Source: Labyrinthula sp. Ha
Taxonomy: Eukaryota; Sar; Bigyra; Labyrinthulida; Labyrinthulaceae
Length of the DNA: 64,000 nucleotides
Direction: 5' to 3'
Assembly: GCA_015227615.1 (NCBI GenBank)
Contig: JAALGZ010000004.1
Span: 434,001-498,000 of the forward strand
This document shows, in pieces, positions 49,349 through 58,779 of this stretch. Under the pieces are notes generated by a model. The model made no database searches. It was not told the DNA's origin and was given only the letters and a program-made list of their open reading frames with translations. Position numbers and translations under genes: made by a program. Numbering within the stretch: the stretch's first letter is position 1; every line of letters begins with the position of its first letter.

Positions 49349-52111
49349 ATGGCGGGGAAGAAAAGTGATAAGGGCGCAGCAAAGCCACCTCGCAGATCAG
49401 CGAGGCAAGCTGCCGCCGCGCAGACTCCCGTGAGGGAGGTCGTTGGAGGTAACGTTTCCGGTTCTCAGGAACGGGTTACCTCGGGTGTATCGGACCGTGA
49501 GGTCACGATCGTAAATCCGGTAACGGGTGCGCAAACGCAATCTCGGATAACTGCCGGAGCTGAACCCAGTTCCACAACTCAAGGAACTGGCTCGGTCCCA
49601 GTGAGTGCGCATCAAGCCACTCAAGTGACATCTGTGCCAACGCATAGCGCTCCTGTGGGAGCAAGAGCTGCGGAATCAGCTGAAACAAATATAGAAACCG
49701 TTCCAGCGGCTGAGAATACTGGATCAGCGGTACAAGAAGTACAGGCTATTCCGCTGCCTGCCGGCTCACAAGCTAGAGCTGGGGGCAATACCACTGTGAC
49801 TCGTCATGGTGTGTCTGGGGTGACGAGCAGTGATGCTCCGTCAGCGGCCATTCCTGCCCGCCCCGCAGCAAGCACTGTTCCTGCAACTGGTGGCAGAAGT
49901 TCTAGACCTGTTGAGCGGGTTGAAGCTTCAACTCAGAGTAACGTCTCTGGGGCTACTGCAGCGAGGGGACGTGGTGCTGGAGCACCTCTGGGATCCCCCC
50001 AAGTGCCGGTATCTGTAACTTCTACCCCTCCGTATTCTATGAATGCACCTTCTGCTCAATTGTTAAATCCTCCTGACACGCAAGCCCATGTGGTGGAAAC
50101 TCAGGTGGATACAAACGTTGGGTATGGAGAGAGGGATGCTGAGGCATACCAACCAATGGAGACTGAATCAGTTAGATCTTTAGAGGTCGTAGATTTCGAA
50201 GAATCCGAGGTTGAAGGTTCTGTTGGTCCTGACAGGGATGGGAATCGTATTCCGAGAGTGAATGAAGGAATACGAACTGGTAGAGGCGCATCACGTCGAA
50301 GTGCGCGAGCCTCGATGAACCTAACCACCCTGGCCAGAGACAATGGTTCGGATAGATGGTATGATGCCGTTGTCAATGCCATTGACCGCGCAAACATCAG
50401 TACGAACCATAGGAGCATGGAGAGGCAGCCTCTTAGTATTCGTGAGAGAAGGCACTTTGAAAATATGACGGAAAATTGGTTGTCGCTTAACCCTGAGCAA
50501 CAAGCAATAGAGTACGCCGCAGAAGTCGCCATAAATGCTAGAGCTTCTCGCAACGAAAGGTTGGCTAGACATGCTCTCTTGAAACAGAAGACAGGGGGAA
50601 GGGAACCATATACGTTGGACCCGGTACCCAAGGTCTGTTTGTCTACGGATGACCCACAACATCGAGGAATACTTGATGGAATGGATATGTCTATCTTCGA
50701 CAACTGGCCGGTCATGAGCGACGCGATGGATAAAGCTTATCCTATTATTAAAATGAATTATGTTAATTCACAGGATAGTGCGGAGTTCATGGCCATAATG
50801 AGTAATTCGATGTATAAGTTGAGTGAAAAGCTTAAGGATTTGGCTAGGACATCGGACGTGTTGTTCGCTGAGAATAAGACTCTACGGGCATTAGTTATGA
50901 AATTGTCCTCGAGTCCTCCCGGCAACACGTCTAGCAGTAGGCCAAGGTATCCTAAACCTCAACTGTTGACGGCTGAAACGATGTCTATAGAGACCATCAA
51001 CCAGTTTCTTCATGTTTCAGAAGCGGCTGAAAAGATGGATCCTATGTTTAAGCCTGAGTTATGTGTTGATAGGAACCTTTTGAACGACCTGTGTCCAACT
51101 GGAGAGTTTACTCAGATCCTAATGGTATTGAGGGAGCGTAGAGACAGGCTGCTTGCTGAAACTACGGATATACCAATGAGTGCTCTGGAGAAGTTGAAGT
51201 GGTCGAACAGTGGTAGTTCGCTGCAAAACTTCACGAAGTTTTTCCAGAGTATCCGGAAGATCATCAAGGAACAATACGTTCTGCGTATTGATAACCACGA
51301 AAAGGCTAACCTTTTCGAGATGATCGTAAAGAAATGCCCTAGGGAGATGCAGATGACAAGGGAGATCATAGCTAATAAGATTTCAGCTAATGTGAACCCT
51401 CTATCTACGCTATATGCTCTCCAGAAAGCCCTTGAAGCTCAGCGACAAGCGGCGATTGACAGGGGTGAGAAGGCACAATATGGGCCTGATTATTTGCCAA
51501 CAAGTGCAAACGCGTTGGTTGTGGGGAGCGAACCCCTTGAGACTAAATCGCAAAGGCGCAGAAAAAGGAAGGCGCTTGCTATGCAGAGGCAGCTGATGCA
51601 GGGCCAGGGGAATACCAACTATATGGCAACTATTCAATGCTACAGATGCAAAGAATACGGCCATTATTCCCGAAACTGTCCTAATGCAGCGAATACACCT
51701 CGTAAGAGAGCAAGTTTGCTTAAACAAAAGGTTAAGCCGAAACGAGAAGTCCTTAGTGACGACTCGAGTGATGTTCAATACATCACTACCAAAAGGCCGC
51801 CTTTGGTGAGGACTTTCATTGCTAAGTCAGTGAGTCCTAGGCCCTGCGAAGGCATGCAGGTATTCAACCATGAGTTCAAAGAAATCAAAGACGCGATGAT
51901 GGACTCAGGTGCGGATGCCGTAGTAGCATCTTATGGCAAACACGGAAGTTTTTGCAAAGATGTGAAGGATGCTGAAGGGCAGGTAACCTCCGCCAACGGG
52001 ACGATCAGTCCTGTTGTCAAGGTTGGACGTATTGACCTCAACGTCTTTAAAAATGGTAAATTGAGGCGGAAGGTGCATGGGCAACGTGTGCTATTAGTGG
52101 CCGGGGATTAA
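49349..52111 (+). CDS. gag: Retrotransposon Gag with zinc knuckle and aspartic protease
   Basis: A 920-codon frame of the LTR element starting at ATG 49349 (MAGKKSDKGAAKPP). The first 300 or so residues are low-complexity Ala/Ser/Thr/Val/Pro, followed by a helical capsid-like region. A CX2CX4HX4C zinc knuckle (CYRCKEYGHYSRNC) lies near 51640, and a retropepsin-like active site, MDSGADAVV, near 51900. The product would package element RNA and mature the particle. Its G+C content looks higher than that of the host flanks. Confidence 0.9.
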   Translation: MAGKKSDKGAAKPPRRSARQAAAAQTPVREVVGGNVSGSQERVTSGVSDREVTIVNPVTGAQTQSRITAGAEPSSTTQGTGSVPVSAHQATQVTSVPTHSAPVGARAAESAETNIETVPAAENTGSAVQEVQAIPLPAGSQARAGGNTTVTRHGVSGVTSSDAPSAAIPARPAASTVPATGGRSSRPVERVEASTQSNVSGATAARGRGAGAPLGSPQVPVSVTSTPPYSMNAPSAQLLNPPDTQAHVVETQVDTNVGYGERDAEAYQPMETESVRSLEVVDFEESEVEGSVGPDRDGNRIPRVNEGIRTGRGASRRSARASMNLTTLARDNGSDRWYDAVVNAIDRANISTNHRSMERQPLSIRERRHFENMTENWLSLNPEQQAIEYAAEVAINARASRNERLARHALLKQKTGGREPYTLDPVPKVCLSTDDPQHRGILDGMDMSIFDNWPVMSDAMDKAYPIIKMNYVNSQDSAEFMAIMSNSMYKLSEKLKDLARTSDVLFAENKTLRALVMKLSSSPPGNTSSSRPRYPKPQLLTAETMSIETINQFLHVSEAAEKMDPMFKPELCVDRNLLNDLCPTGEFTQILMVLRERRDRLLAETTDIPMSALEKLKWSNSGSSLQNFTKFFQSIRKIIKEQYVLRIDNHEKANLFEMIVKKCPREMQMTREIIANKISANVNPLSTLYALQKALEAQRQAAIDRGEKAQYGPDYLPTSANALVVGSEPLETKSQRRRKRKALAMQRQLMQGQGNTNYMATIQCYRCKEYGHYSRNCPNAANTPRKRASLLKQKVKPKREVLSDDSSDVQYITTKRPPLVRTFIAKSVSPRPCEGMQVFNHEFKEIKDAMMDSGADAVVASYGKHGSFCKDVKDAEGQVTSANGTISPVVKVGRIDLNVFKNGKLRRKVHGQRVLLVAGD

Positions 52112-52200
52112 TCGGAAAGCCCGCACTAAGAATGATGCACTTGTTACCCGAGCAAAATATGGAGCTCGGGTAGGAAAGCGGCAGCCAGGTTAGCCACCTG

Positions 52201-55200
52201 GTGGGCCAGGTAAATTCGGGATCTAGTTTTCTATGTTATAAATATATAAATAATGTAAATTGGCTAAGTAGAAAACTAGGGTCTTCGGTTTGGCCCAACG
52301 TAGTTATGTTAATTGTAGATGTAATTAAAGTTAACAGTGTATTTCAATATATGAGTTTTCACCAATACGAGTTATTGGAGTACATCCGCGTTTTACGTTG
52401 GGGCAGGGGTGGATCGTCCTTAAAGATCCGTAGATATTACCTTTTTGGTAAGAATATTGACCAGAGTAAGGTCGTTAGACAAAAGCAGAAAAATGTTCTG
52501 CTTGTGAAAGGTGTTCTACCTGAGGAACTTGATCGGGTGATACAGATGCTTTCGCTTCTGCAGGGCGGAAGTGTCAACGTATTTCCCAAGATCAAGGTTC
52601 GAGAGGATGGACAACTTTTTCGGAGAGAGCAAAAGACCATGGTTGTGGTGGGTCAGCTGATCACTGACGAGCAACATAGTCTTATCAACTACCTGCAAAG
52701 GGACGCCTTAGCGGGTGATAGCAGGTGGCTATCGTCCTACCACGAGCATGTGGTGGTAGGGGACTCCTTCGCACACTACCTTGCTGAGGTCAGGCAGGCA
52801 GTGGAAGCCCAGAGAGTGGGGCTGACGAAGGTGGAAGTCCCCGGGATGTTGTGGGTACGCAACACCGAGACTAGTGTTGACTTAGTTGAGAGAATAAACA
52901 CCGGTGATACCTCCGGTATCGACTTTGGAGAGGTCATCCGATTGAAAAGGCATGTGGAAGACATCGCCGATGATGACTTGGGTGATATATTGTTGCCCGA
53001 TGTGGATGAAGAAGTTGACCCGGTCTCTGAGGAGATAGAGATAAAGGAAGCTATATCATCTATGATCTCTAAAGCAACGGATGCCTCGATGGAGATGAGA
53101 GAGAAGTTGAAAGCTTCATGCTTGGAGTACTGGGATGTGTTCGCGACGGACCATTCGCAGACCCGCATAAGTGAGCTAGAGCCTATGCCCGTGTTCCCGT
53201 TGGAGAATTACGAGTTCAAGTACCCCAGAGCTAGGCCGACATCTGCTGAAAAGAGCAGATTTATAAAGGAAAAACTTATGAGTATGGAGAAAAGGAAGCT
53301 CTTGAAACTAGTGCCGGCTGCGGAATTCGGTTCCGTAGTCTTTGCCGTTCCTAAGAAAGGAAACAAACTTAGGATGGTAGTTGATTTAGTCGACGTGAAT
53401 AAAATTTTGCGTCGCGATGTTAATCAGCTACCCTTTTTGGAAAAGAGTTTCGAAAATCTCGCTCAAAGCAAGTTTTATGCTTCATTCGATGTGGTGTCAG
53501 GGTTTGACCAGCTCGGCATCACCGAAGAAGCGAAGAAGTACTTCAATATAGTGTCCGAACATGGGACCTATCAGTTGAACTTCGCACCCATGGGATACCA
53601 CTCGACCCCCGTGTTCTTCCACCAGCAGATGGTGAAGCATGTGGTGGGCAGAGAAGTCGAGGGTAGACATGGTCATGGCATCATCCAGTGGATTGATGAC
53701 AGTCTGATCTACGCAGACAACTTTGATAATTTCATCAAAGTACTGAAGGGATTCTTTGAGAACCTTAGGAGGGTTAAAGTGAGGATCAGCCCTCAGAAAT
53801 CTACCATATTCTCGACTAGGATTAATTATTGCGGAAGAGAGGTAGAAGGGGGAAAATGGAACTTTAACAAGGAGTATTATGAGAAAATACTCGAGGTTCC
53901 GAGGCCGGAGTTTGTGTATCAACTCGCGGCGATACTTCATCTTGCGCAATGGCTGTCGCTAGCCATACCGAAGCTCGGGGAACTTAGGGGTAAGGTTATG
54001 GCTAAGTACCCACAAATGAAGGGGAAAAAATCTGACCTGAAACGCAAGAACGAACGTATCGAGTGGTCGGACGAGTTGTCTGACGACTTCGAGGAGTTCA
54101 AAAGGATCTTGTCTATAGCGGCGAAACAGAAGCTACAGACCTATGATCGTGACCAGGATCTGTTACTGGTAACGGATGCCAGCAAGGAATATTATAGTGC
54201 GATAGTATTCCAGGCTGGGTCATCTGAGAGAAGTAAATCATTGTTAAAGAAGACAATGTTTCCTATGATGTTTTTCTCTGTCAAGTTTGCCGAGGATCAA
54301 CAGAGGTGGGGTATCGTTCATAAGGAACTTTACCCGATTGTGAAGACGTTCAGTCGTCTTTCATATTTACTGCCATATCATCCAACACCGATACAGGTGT
54401 ATACGGATCATATGAACCTTAGGGCCATAATTAAGGGAGGATCCAGAATAAACCATGGACACCTTAATAGGCTACAGAGGTGGGTGCTAACTTTACAGCA
54501 GGCTCAAGTTGAACTTTACCACGTAGATGGTGAAAGTAACATCTTTGCCGACATGCTGTCGAGGTGGGCAGCCCGGGTCGAGAGGAAAGACCAGGAAATT
54601 AAAGCTGCTAGGGCTTTGGCTAGGGAACCTCCCCCGGAGTCTTTGGACACAGGGGAGCGTAACTTCTACAGAAAGATGTTCGTATCGCCTACCAACCAGG
54701 AGCTTGAACAGCTAAAGGAAATGGTTCCTGAAGCACCCGATGATATCGAGGTTAAGTCGATCCTTGACCAAGATAGCTTCGATACTTGGTATCTCGACGA
54801 TGATGTCAAGTACGGAACTCGCCAAGATGGAGGCCTAACATTCGCAAGGAAGCCTAGAGAAAAGGTTCGAGAGGAGTTTCTTCTCAAGGATGTCGATGAG
54901 TCAGCGGTGACCTTCGATGATATCTTTGATTGGGCAACAGAACAAGCCGAGTACGAGGAGTCTTCGGGTCCAACGATCGAAGATCTTGGTACTGCAACCG
55001 AAGATGACGAAATACTCAGGGTCACGGTGAACACTGTCAGACTGAACCCAAATAAGCAAAGGGAGAAAAGAACGTATGAACAGATGAGAGCCTTCGATAA
55101 GGATCGAGTCTCAGCGTTCAACCCATATTATGAAGGTTCGTGGAAGCGCATCTCTGAGGCCGAACTGCTTGATGGTCAGAAAGCTGAAGGACTTGGCGAT

Positions 55201-56214
55201 GGGATCAAGCTGGCAAGAGCCGGCGACAAGGTTGTGATACCTGAAACTCTTTTTGAGAGACAGATGGTTCATATTCACCTTGCGGGTCACCATGGACCAG
55301 TAAGTGCCTGTGTAGCAGAAGCTTCGAAATACGCATGGGTCATCCCTGAGACATATGGTGAAGGGGCAACTTTACGGAGCATCTTTCAAGATCTCAAGGT
55401 GAATTGCGCTCACTGTCGAAAGGGACCTTCCTTATTGAAGACCGCGTTGAGCATAGGCAATGAGGCTAGGGCACCGAGGGAAGTGTTAGTGTCCGACTAC
55501 CTGTATGTTAACCCGAAGGGATACATACTCGTACTAACGGATGCCTTCTCAAGGTTCACCTACTTAAAGTATGCACCGAAGGCTAATGCCGAGACGGTGG
55601 TATCTGCCTTAGAAGATTTCAACAGTAATTGGAAGTTAGAATCGAACTTCACCCTTGTGACAGATCGAGGATCTCACTTCGCTAACCAAGTGTTGGAAAA
55701 ATTGGGCAAAGCTCTTGGTTTCACCCACAACTTCGCGGTGAGTTACGCAAGTTGGACGAATGGTGAAATTCAAGTGGTACACAAAAAGGTACTTGACTTC
55801 TTGAAAGCCCTGGTATCAGAAAGAAGATACCAATGGGATGAATGGCCCTTGGTACTGGGTACTATACAGGCGGCAATGAACGAGTTACCCATCATGTCTA
55901 GGAAACTTCCAGGAGAAAGTAAGGCGCCTTGTGCGAACCAACTTTTCCTGTTCATAAATCCTGAGAAGGATTATATTGAGGCTGCTGCTTTTCCGAGGTT
56001 GATCTCGAGAAAGGTAGGTGGGGAAGTGAAGGTAATAGATACTGAAGGGGACACCTTGTTTAAGTTGTCGAAGAAATTTCGAGATCAACTAGATGAGTAT
56101 CATGGTCGGGTTGCTGACTATGTGTCCCTGATGAAGTCTGAAAGAAATGCCTACTGGAATAAGAGGAGGAAGCGCTTTGATAAGGCTTTGCTCCAATACC
56201 AGGTAGGCGAGTGA
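52201..56214 (+). CDS. pol: Retrotransposon Pol: reverse transcriptase, RNase H, integrase
   Basis: Reverse transcriptase occupies about 53200-53900, with FYASFDVVSGFDQLGI and the catalytic IQWIDDSLIYA, where the usual Tyr of YxDD is Trp, a variant I believe occurs in other Ty3-like elements. RNase H follows at about 54150-54570 (LLVTDASKEYY, YTDHMNLRAI, FADMLSRW). Integrase spans about 55250-55850, with an HHCC zinc domain (HLAGHHGP... CAHC) and D,D,E residues in VSDYLYVN, VTDRGSHF and NGEIQVVHKK. The first part, 52201 to about 53100, is a linker of unknown fold. The frame is given as open span; the natural start of Pol is not determined. Confidence 0.9.
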   Translation: MGQVNSGSSFLCYKYINNVNWLSRKLGSSVWPNVVMLIVDVIKVNSVFQYMSFHQYELLEYIRVLRWGRGGSSLKIRRYYLFGKNIDQSKVVRQKQKNVLLVKGVLPEELDRVIQMLSLLQGGSVNVFPKIKVREDGQLFRREQKTMVVVGQLITDEQHSLINYLQRDALAGDSRWLSSYHEHVVVGDSFAHYLAEVRQAVEAQRVGLTKVEVPGMLWVRNTETSVDLVERINTGDTSGIDFGEVIRLKRHVEDIADDDLGDILLPDVDEEVDPVSEEIEIKEAISSMISKATDASMEMREKLKASCLEYWDVFATDHSQTRISELEPMPVFPLENYEFKYPRARPTSAEKSRFIKEKLMSMEKRKLLKLVPAAEFGSVVFAVPKKGNKLRMVVDLVDVNKILRRDVNQLPFLEKSFENLAQSKFYASFDVVSGFDQLGITEEAKKYFNIVSEHGTYQLNFAPMGYHSTPVFFHQQMVKHVVGREVEGRHGHGIIQWIDDSLIYADNFDNFIKVLKGFFENLRRVKVRISPQKSTIFSTRINYCGREVEGGKWNFNKEYYEKILEVPRPEFVYQLAAILHLAQWLSLAIPKLGELRGKVMAKYPQMKGKKSDLKRKNERIEWSDELSDDFEEFKRILSIAAKQKLQTYDRDQDLLLVTDASKEYYSAIVFQAGSSERSKSLLKKTMFPMMFFSVKFAEDQQRWGIVHKELYPIVKTFSRLSYLLPYHPTPIQVYTDHMNLRAIIKGGSRINHGHLNRLQRWVLTLQQAQVELYHVDGESNIFADMLSRWAARVERKDQEIKAARALAREPPPESLDTGERNFYRKMFVSPTNQELEQLKEMVPEAPDDIEVKSILDQDSFDTWYLDDDVKYGTRQDGGLTFARKPREKVREEFLLKDVDESAVTFDDIFDWATEQAEYEESSGPTIEDLGTATEDDEILRVTVNTVRLNPNKQREKRTYEQMRAFDKDRVSAFNPYYEGSWKRISEAELLDGQKAEGLGDGIKLARAGDKVVIPETLFERQMVHIHLAGHHGPVSACVAEASKYAWVIPETYGEGATLRSIFQDLKVNCAHCRKGPSLLKTALSIGNEARAPREVLVSDYLYVNPKGYILVLTDAFSRFTYLKYAPKANAETVVSALEDFNSNWKLESNFTLVTDRGSHFANQVLEKLGKALGFTHNFAVSYASWTNGEIQVVHKKVLDFLKALVSERRYQWDEWPLVLGTIQAAMNELPIMSRKLPGESKAPCANQLFLFINPEKDYIEAAAFPRLISRKVGGEVKVIDTEGDTLFKLSKKFRDQLDEYHGRVADYVSLMKSERNAYWNKRRKRFDKALLQYQVGE

Positions 56215-56310
56215 TGTCTTATTAGAACTGCTAAGACACCGAGGGAGACCAACAAGATTAAGCTTGAGTGGTCTGGTCCTGTACTAATACAGGAGGTACT
56301 TAGTAATAAT

Positions 56311-56664
56311 GTGTACCGGGTGCGACTCTTGAACGGTATGACCTTAACGGTTCATGCTTCAAGGTTGTATTTTTACGAGCCCTCAGGGTACGTGCCGGAT
56401 GATGCATTGAGAAAGATCTTCATTAATAATTGGGGTGAGCTTGAAGTGGAAAGATTCCATGGATTGCGGTACTCTAATGGAGAATGGTGGTTACATGTCC
56501 ACTGGAGAGGATTCGAATCTCGAGATGATACTTGGGAACCTCTCAGATCTATGTATAGAGATGTCAAATCACTTGTCATTAAATACTTAGAGAATCAGAG
56601 GAAGTCTGTAAGGGGTAAGAGAACTCGAAGAGGGCTATGGCCTGGATCGAGAGACATATCCTAG
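56311..56664 (+). CDS. Retrotransposon chromodomain module
   Basis: A 117-codon frame of the LTR element downstream of integrase. It opens with an SH3-like stretch typical of the integrase C-terminal end (VYRVRLLNGMTLTVHASRLYFY) and then a chromodomain: VERFHGLRYSNGEWWLHVHW, RGFESRDDTWEPL and a C-terminal helix. The aromatic residues that build the methyl-lysine cage are visible. In chromoviruses such a domain steers integration toward marked chromatin. It overlaps the next frame by 28 bases. Confidence 0.85.
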   Translation: MYRVRLLNGMTLTVHASRLYFYEPSGYVPDDALRKIFINNWGELEVERFHGLRYSNGEWWLHVHWRGFESRDDTWEPLRSMYRDVKSLVIKYLENQRKSVRGKRTRRGLWPGSRDIS

Positions 56665-58109
56665 GCGATATCAATGTTAGGTGGGTTGGTAAGATGAGAC
56701 CTAATCTAAGATCACATCTTCTAGTTGAAGGTAACTGGTGGGAGGAACGAGAGGCTGTTCCTTTCTACGTGAAAAATTGGTCCGAGTTGGACAAATTTGT
56801 TATGGGATGCCTCGTAAAATGCTTTGGTATGGGCGACTTTGAGTCGTTTACAAAGTTCATGCCGCATAAATCGAAAGCAATGATGTACTCATACATTCAG
56901 AGAACTATGGGAATCATTAGTTTGGCTGAATTTAATGGCAGAAAAATTGATATAGCTACAAAGGATCGAGAGCGGGAGTATAATTTTCCAGTGGAAAATA
57001 TTCTGTGTTCGTGGAAGTATGATTCTTTTGAGACGGCGAAATCATTGATGAGCTTCGTGATACCAGAGGGTGCAGGGAAAGCGTTCTGCAGACAAGTAGA
57101 AAGAATGCAATCAAAAGCGAGACAGGATGTGTCTAAGGTGAGAGACTGCTTGCAAGAATTGACTGAAGTAAAAGGTTTATGGCTGGAAATCTCAAAGTAT
57201 GTATTCGAGGGGTTATCGTTTGCAATTAACCTTGAAGGATATATTTTGGATGACCGTAGAACCGTAACTTTGGTTGAAACGGTAGAAAACGTTCAAATAA
57301 GTAGTGAGAGTATAGAGACTAGCTCTGACTTAAGGACATTTATGCAAGTAGATAATATAGGTAACTTCACTTTGACCAAACTGTATGGCAATATATTTGA
57401 CCTGTCGGGTGAGTCGTGGCCTTTTTCGGTAAAGGTCTGCATATTCCCTAGAGAGAGAACTTGGTATTTTGCTGATATTTATGAAGGAGATACCGTTGCT
57501 TCATGGCCAGGTGATGAGGTAGATCTTCTCCTCGTCGATCCACCATGGGCCACTGGAACCTTTAATCCTGTGAGAGGGATCCGAACTCGGTATCCTAAAT
57601 GCAAAGATTCTGAGGTCCTCGATATACCTTATGAGAACATGAAGCCGGCATTCATTGCTATCTGGGTTATCGAAAGGAATCTAGGCAGAACCTTACAACA
57701 TTTTGACAAGCACCAGTATGACTTAGTTAACATAGTTGACTGGATTAAATGTACCAAGTCAGGGGTCTTGCGTACTTCCTTGGGTTATTACTTCCAACAT
57801 TCAGCAGAGATGTTACTTGTGTTGGTATCTAGGGCTAAGAAAAAGAATGTTCTTGATAAGATTCATAAATTAAGGGAGACAGAGTTATTGTGGACTGATC
57901 GTTTAGAAAATGGTGCAAAGCCTTTGAAGGCTTATGAATATTTCGAGTCAATATTTGGAAGGAACACTCTCAAGGTTGAGCTTTTCGCAAGGTGCTGCAA
58001 CTTGCGAAAAGACTGGGTTCAATTAGGATTCGAAGTCGATCCTCGATCAAGTGGGGTTGCTTTTGGCTGTGGGATGTCGACTAATGGAAAAGAGGTACAC
58101 CTATTTTAA
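56637..58109 (+). CDS. MT-A70 family adenine N6-methyltransferase carried by the LTR retrotransposon
   Basis: A 490-residue protein inside the element, between the chromodomain frame (28-base overlap) and the polypurine tract. The first 280 or so residues match nothing I know. The last 200 carry an MT-A70 (METTL3/METTL14/METTL4-like) domain: LLLVDPPW with the catalytic DPPW at residues 301-304, then YENMKPAFIAIWVIER, IVDWIKCTKSG, a HSAEMLLVLVSRA strand and the S-adenosylmethionine-side KPLKAYEYFESIFG / LKVELFARCCNLRKDW block, all in the family order and spacing. The family methylates adenine N6 in RNA or DNA. DPPW is shared by both kinds, so the substrate cannot be told. The frame is uninterrupted and the key motif intact, which suggests function. 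I do not know a described Ty3-type element with this cargo. Confidence 0.88.
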   Translation: MAWIERHILGDINVRWVGKMRPNLRSHLLVEGNWWEEREAVPFYVKNWSELDKFVMGCLVKCFGMGDFESFTKFMPHKSKAMMYSYIQRTMGIISLAEFNGRKIDIATKDREREYNFPVENILCSWKYDSFETAKSLMSFVIPEGAGKAFCRQVERMQSKARQDVSKVRDCLQELTEVKGLWLEISKYVFEGLSFAINLEGYILDDRRTVTLVETVENVQISSESIETSSDLRTFMQVDNIGNFTLTKLYGNIFDLSGESWPFSVKVCIFPRERTWYFADIYEGDTVASWPGDEVDLLLVDPPWATGTFNPVRGIRTRYPKCKDSEVLDIPYENMKPAFIAIWVIERNLGRTLQHFDKHQYDLVNIVDWIKCTKSGVLRTSLGYYFQHSAEMLLVLVSRAKKKNVLDKIHKLRETELLWTDRLENGAKPLKAYEYFESIFGRNTLKVELFARCCNLRKDWVQLGFEVDPRSSGVAFGCGMSTNGKEVHLF

Positions 58110-58112
58110 GGT

Positions 58113-58123
58113 GAGAAGGGGGA
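58113..58123 (+). other. Polypurine tract of the LTR retrotransposon
   Basis: GAGAAGGGGGA lies directly before the TG of the 3' LTR, where plus-strand DNA synthesis primes in this family. It starts just 3 bases after the methyltransferase stop codon, which places that gene firmly inside the element. Confidence 0.88.
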
Positions 58124-58615
58124 TGTGTATATTTAATTGTTAACGTTTTGGATTACTTGGGCAACTTAAGTATTTCGGTGAGTAATAGGAGGTGGTTAAG
58201 TTATTGTCAACAGTTTTGTTACTTGTGCTAGTTAAGTAAAGACCTAAAGAATATTAATAAATAGAATAGATATCGCATATATATTTTGGGGCGATCTGAC
58301 GTGAGTTAATTAATAACAACAATAGAAATATAAAACTTGAAAGTTTATCAATCTAACTTGTTCCTAGTGAGATAGTAAACCCCTGAGAGTTAACAACGCC
58401 TTGTGTGTTTACTAGATTGATACTTAACGAAGTATCCAGGTTTGTGGCTTGAATAGAGCCCTTACAGTGTTAGAGTTAGGAGATCCCTTAATATTAAGAG
58501 CGATCTGCCTGTATCTTTTGGCTTCATTAGATACGATAATGCACAGTAGCTGTAGAGCTCGTCGTTGCAACTTATCCTTGCAAGTCTGAACGCTCGAGGG
58601 TTTTCCGAGTGTACA
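58124..58615 (+). repeat. 3' LTR (492 bp)
   Basis: Same length as the 5' LTR and about 99.6% identical to it. Ends TGTACA and is followed by an A-rich flank. Confidence 0.95.
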
Positions 58616-58779
58616 AAAAATACACTTTTCGATGTTCAAAAGTTCCTCGAAAGTTCCAGGAGCACGCAAGGAAACTTTAACGATGCATGAGAACAATATT
58701 TAACAGAACACAGCTGTACAGATATTACATATACAGTAAAAATTCTTCCAGAAAAGAAGAATATTTTTTCCCTGTTTAG

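Larger units (their letters stand above)
48835..58615 (+). mobile_element. Ty3/mdg4-type chromodomain LTR retrotransposon carrying an MT-A70 methyltransferase
   Basis: A full-length element of about 9.8 kb. Both LTRs are 492 bases and differ at about two positions, so insertion was recent. Order on the + strand: 5' LTR; Gag-protease (49349-52111); reverse transcriptase, RNase H and integrase (about 52201-56214); chromodomain frame (56311-56664); methyltransferase frame (56637-58109); polypurine tract; 3' LTR. RT before integrase and a chromodomain after integrase place it in the Ty3/mdg4 (Metaviridae) group. The coding part is spread over consecutive frames. Some boundaries may be the read-through or frameshifting common in such elements, and at most one or two need be real breaks, so it looks whole or nearly whole. 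The target-site duplication is unclear: the flanks are A/T-rich (AAAT on the left, A-run then T on the right). Confidence 0.93.

Noticed and set aside
49397-50715. Antisense frames opposite Gag
   Set aside because: They are shadows of the higher-G+C Gag coding strand and have no protein character of their own.
56637-58109. A bacterial Dam-type or cytosine methyltransferase reading of the cargo gene
   Set aside because: The motif is DPPW, not DPPY or PC, and the ELFAR block and motif order fit MT-A70 rather than Dam or C5 enzymes.
58636-58660. A heat-shock-element-like GAAAGTTC pattern next to the 3' LTR
   Set aside because: Only one correctly spaced GAAnnTTC pair is present; the third unit is out of phase and no gene start follows.
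58424-58696. A 90-codon minus-strand frame across the 3' LTR end
   Set aside because: It lies mostly in LTR sequence, is absent as a whole at the 5' LTR because the flank differs, and has no motif.
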